From assembly GCA_003991915.1 (NCBI GenBank), contig RQTK01000080.1, forward strand, positions 96,396 to 160,395: 64,000 bases of DNA. Direction: 5' to 3'. The translations under genes were made by a program, and so were the position numbers. Source of the DNA: Elysia chlorotica. Its lineage: Eukaryota > Mollusca > Gastropoda > Plakobranchidae. The notes under the pieces are model-generated. The model was not told where the DNA came from. It saw only the letters and a list, made by a program, of their open reading frames with translations, and made no database searches. Shown here in pieces: positions 1-11,161 of this stretch (positions are counted from its first letter, which is position 1; each line of letters starts with the position of its first letter).

Positions 1-67
<67 letters not shown>

Positions 68-70
68 CTT
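1..70. repeat. (TC)n microsatellite at the left edge
   Basis: The window opens inside an uninterrupted TC dinucleotide run that decays into TTTC units near position 54. It is low complexity and continues past the left edge. Confidence 0.97.
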
Positions 71-462
71 GTAATTAATTAATTCAGCTGGATTTATTTA
101 TGGATAGTTTAAAAAATCAAATGAATTTGATGAGAAATATAGTTATATTTAATTATTTTAAACCTCAAAACCTAAGCAGTCCTAACACATAATTTTCTGT
201 CAGCATTTTAAATAGTCATCATTAAATTAGTGAAAGAAAGATTAACTAACAACGTGTAAAAAACAAACCAACCTAAAACATATTGACTGATTCATTATTA
301 ATGAGAGAATCGTAACCTAACACCGAAACATATAGTCTGTCTCACACAACTTTTTTTTATTTTGGCTAACTGAATGTATAGAAAAAGCTTTACTGTTTTT
401 AAAAGCCCCCATTAAAACGACAATTAGATACGATCGTGCGCTCGGCTATGAAAACAATAATT
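71..462. other. AT-rich DNA, no gene seen
   Basis: AT-rich sequence with no splice-flanked open segment. It is probably intron of the ANKDD1-type gene, because later exons of that gene must lie at lower coordinates or beyond the window. Confidence 0.5.
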
Positions 463-645
463 AGCGGAGTTGAGTGGAGTTTGTTTACCGCCCAACGTCA
501 GCACTATAGGCTATATTGTGGACGTGACCCAAGACTGGCGTATGACAATTTTATGTGCTGCCACACATGAGGCAGGGCGGGGATACCATGCCGGTTACAT
601 TATACTGACACCGACCCAACCAGTTAGAGGAGACGAAATGGGACA
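463..645 (+). repeat. SINE-like dispersed repeat, copy 1
   Basis: A stretch with the cores CAGCACTATAGGCTATATTG and ACTGACACCGACCCAACCAG. It aligns along most of its length with 21021-21206 and, in its first third, with 39496-39585. The cores recall a short repeat with a CAGCAnTATnnnGCTATAT motif that I associate with mollusc genomes; that match is from memory. The 90-codon open frame across it is explained by the repeat. The family name and true ends are not known. Confidence 0.7.
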
Positions 646-1161
646 AATAAATTTGCCGATGATCGAACCGCGGACCTTTCGATTTGGAGTTCAAGCCTCT
701 ATCAGCCAGTTCTACCAGTTCGCGGTTAAAAATGTACACTGAAACAAAAACGGGCTGGAGTGTAATAAGAGCTTGGCAAATTCTTTTTTCAAACAACCTG
801 AGTTTTGAAAATGTTCGACGTTATATCTCCTAGAGAATTATAAACACCGCCGTAAGTGCAAAGGTTGATAAATTGAAAGAGAGCAGTTTGGTAATACATA
901 ACATTTAATGAAGAAGAGTGATAAGGACTTACAAAATATTCTGCAAGTGTTGCAATCTAAGACTCACATAGATCAGATAGAAAAGTAAAAATGAATTGTG
1001 TCGTTATTGAAAGCCCAAACCCAGAGAGAGCAGATAGAACCTTTAAAATATTTTGTAGTTGATGCAAGCTGATATTAAACGACAGATAGAAACTAAAAAT
1101 GTAACGGTAACTGGAAGCCAAGCCTAGAGAGTGTAAATAAAAACGTAAAAGAGCAGCTGAC

Positions 1162-1260
1162 CTTGTTGGCGACCCGAGTGCTCGCCCCTGCGTTGACCAG
1201 CGCGCGAAGCACCGGGATGTGACCGAACCAGGCCGACCACAGCACGGCCCGCATTCCATA
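1162..1260 (-). CDS. ANKDD1A: ANKDD1-type gene, coding exon 4 (ankyrin repeat)
   Basis: This 99-nt, phase 0-0 exon is preceded by CCCCCCAG and followed by GTCAGC. It encodes residues 92-124 of the assembled product, one complete 33-residue ankyrin repeat. It begins YGMRAVLWSAWFGH and ends near VNAGAS and ANK. The family (recalled from human ANKDD1A) has an almost matching segment, FGMNALLLSAWFGH, at the equivalent repeat. That unusual motif, which replaces the usual TALHWAA, is the main reason for naming this gene rather than calling it a generic ankyrin protein. The family carries about ten ankyrin repeats and a C-terminal death domain; its function is poorly defined and probably lies in protein-protein interaction. 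The remaining repeats and the death domain are not in this window. The donor is weaker than consensus. ANKDD1A and ANKDD1B cannot be told apart here. Confidence 0.85.
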
Positions 1261-1872
1261 CTGGGGGGATAGGAGGATTCAGAAACAGACAGTATCCGTT
1301 ATATTCGTTACATGTCTGGTAATTAAGAAAAAAAAACAAAACACACCAGATAATACCATTGCCTTCTTATTAAAAAAAAACATTCAACGATTGAAAAAAA
1401 AACAAGAAGAACAAAACAAAAGTGATACCTTTCCGGTTGGTTATAATTCGTATTAGGATTGGCAAATAAGAATATGATACAAAGCAATGTTATTGCCCTA
1501 CATTCCTTTTTCTTTTAAACTTTAAGCTATTAGGATAAAATCTTCTTCAAAATAACTCAATAATATACCCTTAACGGGAAGAAGTCAATCTTAGTCACCT
1601 ATTCACTGTGTAGGCCTACTTTTTGGGTAATTAAAATTTTTTTTCTCACGTATCTATTAGTATTTACAATGATTGGTATCCATTTACAAAGATAGATGCA
1701 TAGGCGAAATATATCACCAATATTGAAAGAATTTGCAGTATTAAATATAATAATCAAAATATACCTCCTCTTGGCTCCCCTTAAAAAAACAAAGAGTAGT
1801 AATGCACAATTTCCCTAATAGCATTTTGGCTGTTCAAACGTCCTGCTCAATCACCCCCCCCCCCTGCCTTAC
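1261..1872 (-). other. Intron 3 of the ANKDD1-type gene
   Basis: A 612-bp AT-rich intron between two 99-nt ankyrin exons. It starts GTAAGG and ends in a C-rich tract followed by AG. No other feature was seen apart from short homopolymer A runs. Confidence 0.8.
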
Positions 1873-1971
1873 CTTGTCCTTGGCCTCCAGATCAGCCCCG
1901 CCCTCCAGCAGCGCCTCCACAGCCTCCAGGTTGCCGTTGGCTGCCGCCCAGTGCAGGGCTGTGCGGTCCAG
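1873..1971 (-). CDS. ANKDD1A: ANKDD1-type gene, coding exon 3 (ankyrin repeat)
   Basis: This 99-nt, phase 0-0 exon encodes residues 59-91. It starts LDRTALHWAAANGN and ends GGADLEAKDK, a textbook ankyrin repeat with the T-A-L-H-W-A-A beta-turn and first helix followed by the LLEGGAD end of the second helix. A C-rich pyrimidine tract and CCAG precede it, and GTAAGG follows. It is markedly more GC-rich than the surrounding DNA. The segment corresponds to the RVALHWAA repeat of human ANKDD1A (from memory). Exon length, phase and order relative to exons 2 and 4 all agree with a functional gene, and no stop or frameshift is visible. Confidence 0.9.
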
Positions 1972-4911
1972 CTGGTAGCAGGGCAGGCCAGGGGTGGGGG
2001 TCCAGGTAGGGGCGTAGGATGGAACGCAGACAAGGTTAGATTTAGGCTACTCAATAAAGGCCATTTAGAAAAAAAAGTTAAAAAATGGGAAACAGATGAT
2101 GGATAGGCATATGGTTAGTATGAACTTGAACACATTCAAAGTATTATCTATGGAGGCATCTAAGTTTTCTCACACTGTCTGTCTCTGTCTCTGTGTCTGT
2201 GCCGGTACCTCTCTGTCTTTGTATCACAAATTGAAGCGTTAAGTGTTCTCATGGCTGGAAAACATAACACACCGTCAAAATCAGCATGTGTGGTCATCAG
2301 GAGACAACCTGTCCAATAATACTATGTCCCATGGTATATCATGTGGCTCCCCTTAATCTGAAGCAAAGTCATTGAGCCTGGCTAAGATTGGTTGAAATTT
2401 CAGTCAAACTCTCAAAGTGCTCAAAGTTACCTCGGTTTACAGGAAAACTGAGTAAATGTTCACTACAATACTAAATAGTTTAGCTCTATCTTAAAACAGA
2501 AGCTAGAAGGTGAAAATCAAAGTAAAATATAAATAATCATCGTGGAAAAAAATATAAAACATATTCAATACAGTTTATTTTTAAAATTTAGAAAATGTCT
2601 GATAATATTACATTTTCATAAAAAAACGACAAATTTTGTTAATAGATATATATGTCTAATTAGATTGAAATATTTGGCAGCTTAGTCTCAAGTCTAAATA
2701 GAAATACAATCTTCTAATTTATGGGAAGAAACACCTTGGCCATTATTTCTGAGGGTGCCACAACTACCTACCTTTTTGTAAAAGGCAGTTACGTATTTGA
2801 TTAGAAAGCAAAGAATTATTTCTCAACAATTAAAACCTACATAGATAATCATATTTTGAGATGGTTCAACTATGTTGCATTTGAGGTGTTTCTTAAAGTC
2901 TCTAGCAGATGCTAAAGCAAAATTTGTGCTCTTTTGCAGTTACAAGCTAACCATGTCGTCTACAAAAATTCAGACATTACTCTTTATTACTATACCTCTT
3001 TGCAACAGACTTTAAAAAATCTATCTTTTTTTAAACTAAAAAAACCCAGGGAAATCTTTGAGTAGAATAGGAAACTAAACAGACCCCCCAACAAGTAGCA
3101 AATCCACTGCAATGATAACAGTTTTCTATGAACAACTTTAGTGTCTCAACTCTTCTTCTGGAGAGTATCATTGGACAACGGATAGTGTGGACGGCGTTTA
3201 TGAGCTTAAAAGCAATGCTGACCATTCAGTGACTAATTTATCCATCTCATCAGAAAACTGCTGCACAATGGCATATATTCCAGATCTATTGACAAAGGAT
3301 GCAAAACTTCAAAATGTTTTGAAACCTTACATTCAGATTTCAAATATGATAATTTCTGAAGGGTGGACTTTGATGAAAGCAATGTCAATTGTTTAAGATA
3401 ACAAAACTGAATAGGTTTAATCAATTGGGTTTAAATTACCATGTTTCATTAGTCCGTTTCTTTGTTCCTAGCTTCAGATACCCAAGGGACCAAATTGAAA
3501 CATGATAGTCATGGATTGCAATGCCGGTTGGCGTTGGTGACCATGTTCCTCCACAGTTCTCTGTCCTTGCATTTCACAATAAGAAATATCCCTTTGCTTC
3601 CTCCGATCCATATTCTCATCCCGTCCCAGATCTTTTCCTGCCTGCTTCTAGCTTTCTTTCTATTCATTTTTCCAGTTGTATAAAGGACAAGTAAAGCTGA
3701 CGTTGTCCATGCTAAGCATGGAATAATAAATCATTCATCCCGTAGGACTTTGATTTATACGTCTCTCTTGTTTCCTGTTCGCCATGAACACGATGACCGT
3801 GTCCTCAAGACTCATGAACTAGAAGCGAAAAAGTGAACATTTTGATGCCTTTAATAATCATAATTAGGACCACGGGGGAAAGGTCTAACAGTGATGTATC
3901 AGAGTAAGAGCTCGACTCGGCGGGTCCCTGCTCACTTTCCGCCAACGTTATCTGGGCAACCCTCCGTCATTAGAAGGGCCCTCCGCTAGTAAATCATTCA
4001 ACACGCTGACGGAACGCTTCGGTTCCTGGGGCTGATGGACTCCAGGGAGATTTACTATGGGTTATTATGGTCCCACAGGGGTTAAGTACGTTTTGCATTA
4101 TTTACTCTTTTACTGTGGAGACACTGTACAAAAATATGGTACTAACCACAATGGTTCCTTTACATTGTCTTAACCTCAAGACTAAACAGAGGTTTCAAAC
4201 TAAAATGCCCTTGCCATACTATTAATTTTCACATACAAGTTATGTTTTTTCACTTTGTTTAAACTAAATTCTATTATACACAACCATAAAGGACGTCTTA
4301 GAGATGGGTTACGAAGTTAAAACGAAAGCAAATCCATTATCCTCACATCTATAGGGAACCTTTTTATTCATTCCCTACCGATCAAAAGCTGCAGCACGTC
4401 GCTTATACATACGTAAACGGACATAACTTAATCCCCGAACTGTTAAGCGCTCTTCAAATTAAATATGAGATTGGGTATTTCTTTTCCAGGAAAGGATTTT
4501 CCATAAAAGAATTTTTGAGAAATTTTGTGCAAGTAAGACAGATCGAAGAAAGCTTCTCGCACGCAAGAACCAAAAAAGTCTTCGGTAGGTTTCTTGAGTT
4601 GCTTCTCTTTTATGTAACTTTTGATCATTCTTTGTTTTCTGCCCTACCTCAAATTAACAGAAGAGCAGTGTCACTTGTTTATGTTGATTACTATAATAGA
4701 CAAACCGTGTCAGCAGTGCATGTATAGACTATGTTACAAAACTTGAGCTGTGAAACAGCTAGGTCTCGTGTTTGAAAACCAATGGATTGGGGAAAGAAAA
4801 GAGTGTTCTCAGTTAAATTATTGGTTATCGATTGTTTAAATTAATTTCCTTCGCCGATTGATGATTCTTGAAAGATTTACCCCAAACGCTTATAATATCA
4901 ATATTACTTAC
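1972..4911 (-). other. Intron 2 of the ANKDD1-type gene
   Basis: About 2.9 kb of intron, starting GTAAGT and ending in a pyrimidine tract plus AG. It contains a decayed LINE 3' fragment (3509-3685, same strand as the host gene). The rest is unremarkable AT-rich DNA with a short TCTG-rich stretch near 2175-2220. Confidence 0.75.
3509..3685 (-). mobile_element. Non-LTR retrotransposon fragment, C-terminal end of the RT ORF (copy 1)
   Basis: The minus-strand translation gives a decayed version of the basic tail seen at the end of many RTE/jockey-like LINE polyproteins: TGKMN, then an R/K-rich GRQ-like segment, WDG, then KDRELWRNMV and NANRH, ending CCA TGA. It aligns base for base with 42175-42360, and both copies stop at the same codon, which marks the true 3' end of that ORF. 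It is strongly 5'-truncated (about 55 codons remain) and diverged, so it is an inactive relic lying in intron 2 of the ANKDD1-type gene. The exact clade cannot be fixed from this tail alone. Confidence 0.75.
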
Positions 4912-5015
4912 ACTGTTTCGGCAGTTAACTCCAACTTTTTCCCTCAGCAAGGCTCGGATTGCGGACGCATCGTTCACTCTGGCAGCTTCATGAAACTTCT
5001 CCTCCCTCCTAGACA
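4912..5015 (-). CDS. ANKDD1A: ANKDD1-type gene, coding exon 2 (first ankyrin repeat)
   Basis: This 104-nt exon encodes the last two bases of codon 24 and residues 25-58. It starts SRREEKFHEAARVND and ends GVNCRNS, the first ankyrin repeat in its usual N-cap form. Human ANKDD1A has a matching LHEAARQNN at the same place (from memory). The acceptor is ATCATCAG with the exon starting TG; the donor GTAAGT is perfect. A second AG five bases into the exon would break the frame with exon 1, whereas the chosen AG restores it: phase 1 out of exon 1, then phase 0 into exon 3. No stop interrupts the 34 codons. Confidence 0.87.
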
Positions 5016-5316
5016 CTGATGATATGAACAAAAATCGGCAGGCCTTACATTAATGAAAATGCAAGCTATTATAAGAAGAACTACTCAAACATGAAGTTAA
5101 ATAACATTTTTATCACAACCTGATATGAATCTTTAGTAATCAACAAAATGCACGATATATATAAGGACGCTATATCTATATTGATATTTGCAACATGACA
5201 AAAATGTACAGGCCATTTATTCAAGAACAACATGTTTTACAAATTTGATCAGAAAAGACTCCCGAGGATTCGAAAAGAATGAGCAACTGATGCTTAAAGA
5301 AGCGAAGAGTACTCAC
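5016..5316 (-). other. Intron 1 of the ANKDD1-type gene
   Basis: A 301-bp AT-rich intron, GTGAGT to CAG. No additional features were seen. Confidence 0.75.
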
Positions 5317-5398
5317 TCTCTGCCGGCAGGAAGGAGGTCAGCTCCACGTCCACCTCTTTGCTTCTTCGCTTCATGTCTGTGTCCATGGGCGGTGGCGT
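5317..5398 (-). CDS. ANKDD1A: ANKDD1-type gene, start-codon exon
   Basis: The start codon is at 5386-5384 in the context CCGCCCATGG. The exon encodes 23 residues (MDTDMKRRSKEVDVE, then LTSFLPAE) plus one base of codon 24, and ends at a strong GTGAGT donor. The 5' edge is placed at 5398, after a CCTCCTGTCC pyrimidine tract and TGTAG. That leaves 12 nt of untranslated leader and implies at least one further non-coding exon at higher coordinates, which I could not identify. There is no in-frame stop in the 12 leader bases, so a longer N-terminus spliced from upstream cannot be excluded. Human family members also start with a short acidic/basic leader before the first ankyrin repeat. Confidence 0.72.
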
Positions 5399-6960
5399 CT
5401 ACACATGGGAGGACAGGAGGAAACGAAGCGTTAGACATGGTTGCATTGAAAGCACATTCAGAGTAGAGAAAATTAGATTAAGCACACGGTTGCAACTGCG
5501 AAAATGACGAGGTTGATGTTGAGGTACAGGCTCCACCGTAGTGAAGAAACGGCTTGAAGATAGTTTTGGAAATAGTAGATTGTTATAGTAGCGCAGATCC
5601 AGGCTATCTGGTTTATTTTAAATTACTGACAAGTACATATATATATTTATATATACCTATGTCGCTAGAGCAGATATATAAGTTATAGAACATTTTTGCC
5701 ACTAACAAATATACGAGATCGAAGGTTTGCAAGAGACTTTATTGATTGACTGTAGACTATTCTTTTAGAAATTTTATTGAATGGACTGCATTTAAAATTA
5801 AATATTTACTAGCTGGGGATCAACTTCACCAGCATTAATCCAACCCGACCCACCCTCATTCCTGTACCGTATCTTGAAAGCGATTTACTCTCATGCTATT
5901 ATTTCTCCCTAGTCCCTGTTGTTATACTTTTCATTCTTTTTAAAGTCAACGTTAGAACCTCCGTATTTTCTATTTAGCTCTTGTGTCGTATACACGCCTT
6001 TTTCCATTCCTCACTGCTTACCTATTTATTAGCAAGGCAGGGTATCTCAATCATGTTTAACACGTGTAAAGGAACCAATGATACGAGATAAGAAAAACAT
6101 TCCGAAGCCATGACTTAAAAATGCAGTATATATAATTTTAACAATTCGTTCTTCCGAAACCATTATCTCGTGGAATCTTTCAAGATTTATCGGCTCATCA
6201 GTAAAAGAGGGTAAAATTGAACACTCATGATTTGTACAAACGAAAACAAATAGAAACTTGAAGAACCGTACATATTAGATGAAACTAAATGATACTTTGA
6301 GTAAGAATTGAATCTTAAGAAATGGTACATACAAGTAAGAGCTTCAAATCTCATACTCAGTAAGTTCACTCGAAGCCATTTTGGTTCAGACTAAAACAAC
6401 ATTAATTTCTCTAGAACAGTAACGAAATGAATTCTGTTCTCAACATATTTGAGAAACATACATATCTCCATACACGGTGCTCACATCCAGCCGATTAGAT
6501 CAATATTGTGTTGGATCGTGGCCCATTTATTGTACAATAGGGGCAGAAAAGGGCCCTACATTTTAAATCATATAAAAACCCGACTCAATCCAGGATAAAT
6601 AGACGTTGTTTGTTATCATATTTATAACCTAACCCTATTTACATGTCCATAATATAGAAGCAAAACTTAAAGAAGTTGGAAGGTTATCAAATTAAAACAC
6701 ACGATCTGGCATCTTTTCATAAAAGGCCTTTATGTAGTTTACTCAAATTTGGATTATCATTTTCAATTGATATGAAAAGGAATCAGCTATCAGTCACATC
6801 CTAAAATTAATGTAATAAGAGTTGCATAAACGCCAATTTTTAAACTGCATCATAAACATTGAGGTTTATGAAAAAGCTATTTAGAATAAATAAAGTAAAT
6901 CTAGTAGTGAGCAACCTGTAAATTAATAAGGTAATAAGGGTGGTACAAGGGTATAAATAA
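5399..6960. other. AT-rich intron or intergenic DNA
   Basis: Presumed 5' intron or upstream region of the ANKDD1-type gene. I see a short TATATA-rich stretch at 5635-5680 and no splice-flanked coding segment. Confidence 0.5.
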
Positions 6961-6988
6961 AGAGAGCGAGCGAGCGAGTGAGAGAGAC

Positions 6989-7065
<77 letters not shown>

Positions 7066-7128
7066 AAGAGAAGAGAGAGAGAAGGAGAAGAGAGAGAAAG
7101 AGAGAGAGAGAGAGAGATAAAGAGAAAA
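6961..7128. repeat. (GA)n microsatellite with GAGC/GAAA interruptions
   Basis: It starts as GAGC units, becomes pure GA from about 6993 to 7060, then decays into GAAA and GAGAA blocks. The poly-Ser/Leu open frames on the opposite strand are artefacts of this repeat. Confidence 0.97.
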
Positions 7129-9017
7129 AAATATGTAAATAAAAAAGAAAGAGAAGATTATAACCATAATGAGCGAGGAAAAAAGTTCTAAATTCATTTT
7201 TTAATCTTTTTGATTAGAAGTCTAAACATCTTACCAGGTAGTGACAATCAACTTTAGAAGGAAATCCTTACGATGGAAATAATCATGGTAACATCCTATT
7301 CTGAATCTCCTGTCTTTTATACATAGTGCTCAAGGCCATCACGAAAGATAAAAAAAAACCCATCCAAAAAACAACAACACAACAACACTGTGTGTTAAAA
7401 CATCTCACCAACGAATCAATAAATCAATCCTTCTGTTCTTTATCTCGTCTTCCATGACTTTGAATTAGTTCTAATACACCGCGTATAGAATAAAGCATTT
7501 CTCTCACAGAAGCTCACTTCACTTGCAGCATTGATGGAAAAAGTGAACATGATGTTGTTTAAGTTGAACAAACACAGCAGTACCAGATCTGTATGGTAAG
7601 ACACTTTCATCGAGCGAGGGCAGACAGCAAGATGACGCCTGATCCTCGCACATCTTTCTTTGTGGTTGATTCTGCAACAGTGTTACTGGTCACAGCCAGG
7701 AGACACTAAATAATTACAGCAAGATTATCTTACCCTGGTAACCAAAAGTAGGCATCTCTACGGCTGTAACATTTCTGACTGAGCAGTAGCTCACGATATC
7801 CACTTGAAAGCGGTTTTTTCTGCAATGTTATATTATCATTCCTTTCCCGAGGAATAACAATTGATATAATATATTTATATATAATTATGAAGAGCCCTAA
7901 GTCGAACTGGAAGGCTAATAGGGATTAAAGTCTAAGATGCGCAGACATTAGAAATACTTTTATTTAGAAACTCTGATGCTCATTCAGTAATATTAACGAT
8001 TCTTGGTTATTTCATTATGTATACAAATGCTGTGTCCGTGGCAGCATTAATTTATGGGATCTTGCTCTACGAAGACTGGAACTACTAATGATTTAAACAT
8101 AGGCAGATGCCGTGACTTGATGAATGGTTGTCTCTGCTAGTGAGTCAGTGGAGTCCCCTTGAACATTACCTTGCCTCCCTCGCTTTGTAAACGAATCGCA
8201 TTGTCAAAGTAGCTGGCGCACGGAAGAAAAGCCACTGGTTTACGCTATTGATTTATTTTTTCAAATTTCATCTAAATTTTTATTTCTCTCGGAATCTCAT
8301 TAAGTGAAAGAAAATCTTATTAATATTATTTAAATAGGGTGTTAAAAAAGAAAATAAGTGAAATGAAAAATATCTTACGTTGAATCTCCTGTCTTAACGT
8401 TTTTAATCAGGGTCCGAGGAAGAAAGAGAACGTGACAGGCATGGGGTAGTACACAGTTAGATAGACAGATGGGTAGGCAGACAGATGAAATAATAGATAG
8501 ATAGATAGTTAGAGAAAAAGAAGAGAGGGAGAGAGAATAACACAACTGAAAGAAGAATAGTAGAGTGGGAGAGAATGAAAGAGTAAATGCAAGTATTGGT
8601 AATTTTACGGTTTATAAATAAAAGGTAATATATTTATTTAATCATAAAAAGGAGAACAGAGGGATTAAAAGATAGAGTATAAATTTAGAGTAAAACAATG
8701 ACAGAGAAATAAAGGCAGAATGATAAAGAAAGAAAAAATTGCAATAGACCGCAAGTCAGGCACTCTTCAACAAAATATGTGTATGAAACTCTCTCGCACT
8801 CAAAAAACAAAATTAAATAAATATATATCCAAACACTAAAGACTAAAATTAATAGTTAATCTGGTGTGTCTAATTAAACAAACTGACCTGTTTTAATCCC
8901 ATTGAACTGTAACGAATAAGACTTCAAGACATACACACTTATCCTTGGAAAACTAGAATTGTGTGTGAACTACCACCGCTCCAGTCCTCCAACTCTTGGC
9001 CCTTCCTACCTCAAGCC

Positions 9018-9019
<2 letters not shown>
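7129..9019. other. AT-rich DNA with a GATA/GACA-like patch
   Basis: No gene is supported. The region 8459-8540 is a degraded GATA/GACA and GA patch. A possible minus-strand exon near 7734-7806 was considered and not accepted. Confidence 0.5.

Positions 9020-9083
<64 letters not shown>
9020..9083. repeat. (GA)n microsatellite
   Basis: An uninterrupted GA run of about 32 units. Confidence 0.97.
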
Positions 9084-9085
<2 letters not shown>

Positions 9086-11147
9086 AGCAGCAGCTTCTCG
9101 TGGTCATTGCACAAACTCCGCACTAACTCCAAATCGATAGAATTATTTTATACGAAATTTCAAACGCGCGAATCATAACGCTATGGGAAAGATATTGAAA
9201 TAATTATGATAATTACTCTGGCTCAAAACGTTTCCTGCAATTGTTAATTGTCCTCTCTTTGTGAAGTTCGGAAACAAAACAGTTAGTACCGGTTGTTTTA
9301 TTTCAGGTATAGCTTTAAATCGATCGCCTTTTTGTCCTCTTGTTTCTTTGTCTTTATTCAGCGAGGCCTGACATAGCTATTTCCGCACTCGTACACCTTT
9401 TCATACACATACAAAACTTTGACCAGGAAATAAGCATATGCCTGAGCATTGCATGTTATTTAAATAATAACATTCAACTAGAACGTCAATAAAATAGGTA
9501 ATTTTAAAAGGATTGATTTTTATTTCCTCATTTCTACCCTCATCTATAAGTGGATCGTCTTTTTTGTTTTCTTGCAACAACATTTTAAAGTATTTTGTAT
9601 CATTTTTAATTCCGTCTTAAAACCCATTAGACCAAGCTATTGAAATCGCAGAACAAGTGTGTAAACCTTTTCACGTTATTATTAAAGTACTCGTATCTTT
9701 GTTATCAATAACAAATAGTTTTGAAACGACTATTATTTTTTTAAACACAATGAATGGCACAACGAAGAGAAATGAACATAAAACACCAAGGGTTAGAGCT
9801 CATGTGTATGAGATAAAAAAAATGAACGTTACAACTTTAAAGGAACAAAATAAGAACAAGTGAAATAAAACGGAACAGATGGGAAAAGGACAAAGGGTCA
9901 ATAAAGATAATTTAAGATCGAACGAGCTTTGAAAGAAAGAAAGGAAAAAAGATTCCCTAATATAAAGGAAAGAGAAATCAAGAAAGAAAGAAAGAGAAAG
10001 GAATAATAATAAAATTATTATATTAGTAGAGAGAACAATAATTATGTCTACACAGGAAGCAAAAGATAGTTGTATGTATCTTCGTCCGTGTCCAAATTCT
10101 CTCGCTCTTTCTGTTGTTAAGAATGTTGGGGTGAGAATCCCCTATGGAAATAGCAGCCTGTCATCATCAGCTACAAATACGTTGTTATTAACAAACCGGT
10201 GGCCCCTCTCTAGAATACATTAATAATAAACGCAGATGGGTGTTACGCTTTGTACTTAAAACCCTAAAAGTCTGACACAATGTAGCACCACCATCTCTGT
10301 AGTCAACGCGATTCACCGGTATAAGTGACCATAGCAAAATAAAAAGAGTTTTTAAATACTTCATCAAACCATTGGGAAAACAACTGGAGAAATTTGAATC
10401 AAAAGTTGAAACCAAAAAAAAAAAGGATAAACTAAAAAAGAAATTTGGAACTGTTTAGGATAGGGTAAGCAAGGCAAAGTTTATCAACCCTAGGCATTGC
10501 ATAAATATATAAAATTGCCTACAAAATTAATTAGACATATGATTATGTTATGGGCTCATAAAAAGGAAGAAAAGACAACAAACAATTAAGTTCAATCAGC
10601 ACTGGATCTAATATCATTGTCTGTCTCTGTTTCCTCTGAAGCTTTTAATACTGAAAAAATACAAAGAGACAACAACGCAACCAGAGGAGTTGGTTGATGC
10701 TACGAATGGCGTAGGCATATTCTTATGTTTTTTCTATTTCTTCAACATTTATTGCCAATTTTGTGCCAAGATCACGATTAGGATTTTTTGGATCACTCCC
10801 TTATGTTATATTTTTAAACAATTTTATATATATATTTTTTAGCGGAAATTCAGGCTTGTGCATTGGAAAATGAAAGAAAATACAAATAAACAAACCAAAT
10901 CAATATATGAAACAAAAACCTGATTCGTTTTGGCACTAAATATTTTAGCTAAACAATTAGGACATGAAGAGAGTTTTTTTTCATTGTCGTTGATTTAAAA
11001 GAGGTAATTAAAATGAAACAGAATGTTTTCGACTTTTCTTCAAATCGAAATGATATTCTCATAGCTCACGGTTTTGTCTAATTCTCAGTTATGATACGGG
11101 CTGATATAACGCCAGCAACAATCGTTTTTGAAAAACTAATTAAAGGC
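9084..11147. other. AT-rich DNA, no gene seen
   Basis: AT-rich sequence with A-rich AAAG patches near 9935-10000. No splice-flanked or homologous coding segment was recognised. Confidence 0.5.
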
Positions 11148-11161
11148 CCGCGAATTCGCGG
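11148..11161 (-). other. 14-nt perfect palindrome, possible Helitron 3' hairpin
   Basis: CCGCGAATTCGCGG is fully self-complementary and lies about 70 bp downstream (on the minus strand) of the end of the Helitron helicase reading frame. Helitrons end in a short GC-rich hairpin a few bases before a CTRR terminus. The hairpin is in the right place, but the following bases GCCTTTAATTAG do not give a clean CTRR, so the terminus is either decayed or further on. Confidence 0.45.

Noticed and set aside
470..796. Open frames of 90 (+) and 81 (-) codons
   Set aside because: They lie across a dispersed repeat that also occurs at 21021 and 39496, where the frames are not preserved.
5188..5466. 92-codon plus-strand frame with a Pro/Arg/Cys-rich part
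   Set aside because: Runs antisense through the start-codon exon of the ANKDD1-type gene, whose phases and signals are convincing.
6901..7197. Poly-Ser/Leu and RE-repeat frames in GA/CT and GATA tracts (also at 8996, 18456, 20572, 38400, 45118, 51158, 56708, 59955, 62185, 63464)
   Set aside because: Long open frames forced by stop-free dinucleotide or tetranucleotide repeats.
7734..7806. Possible minus-strand exon between TTTCAAG and GTAAGATA, open in one frame
   Set aside because: Poor acceptor, weak donor and length short enough for an open frame by chance. It could still be a non-coding 5' exon of the ANKDD1-type gene, but nothing shows it.
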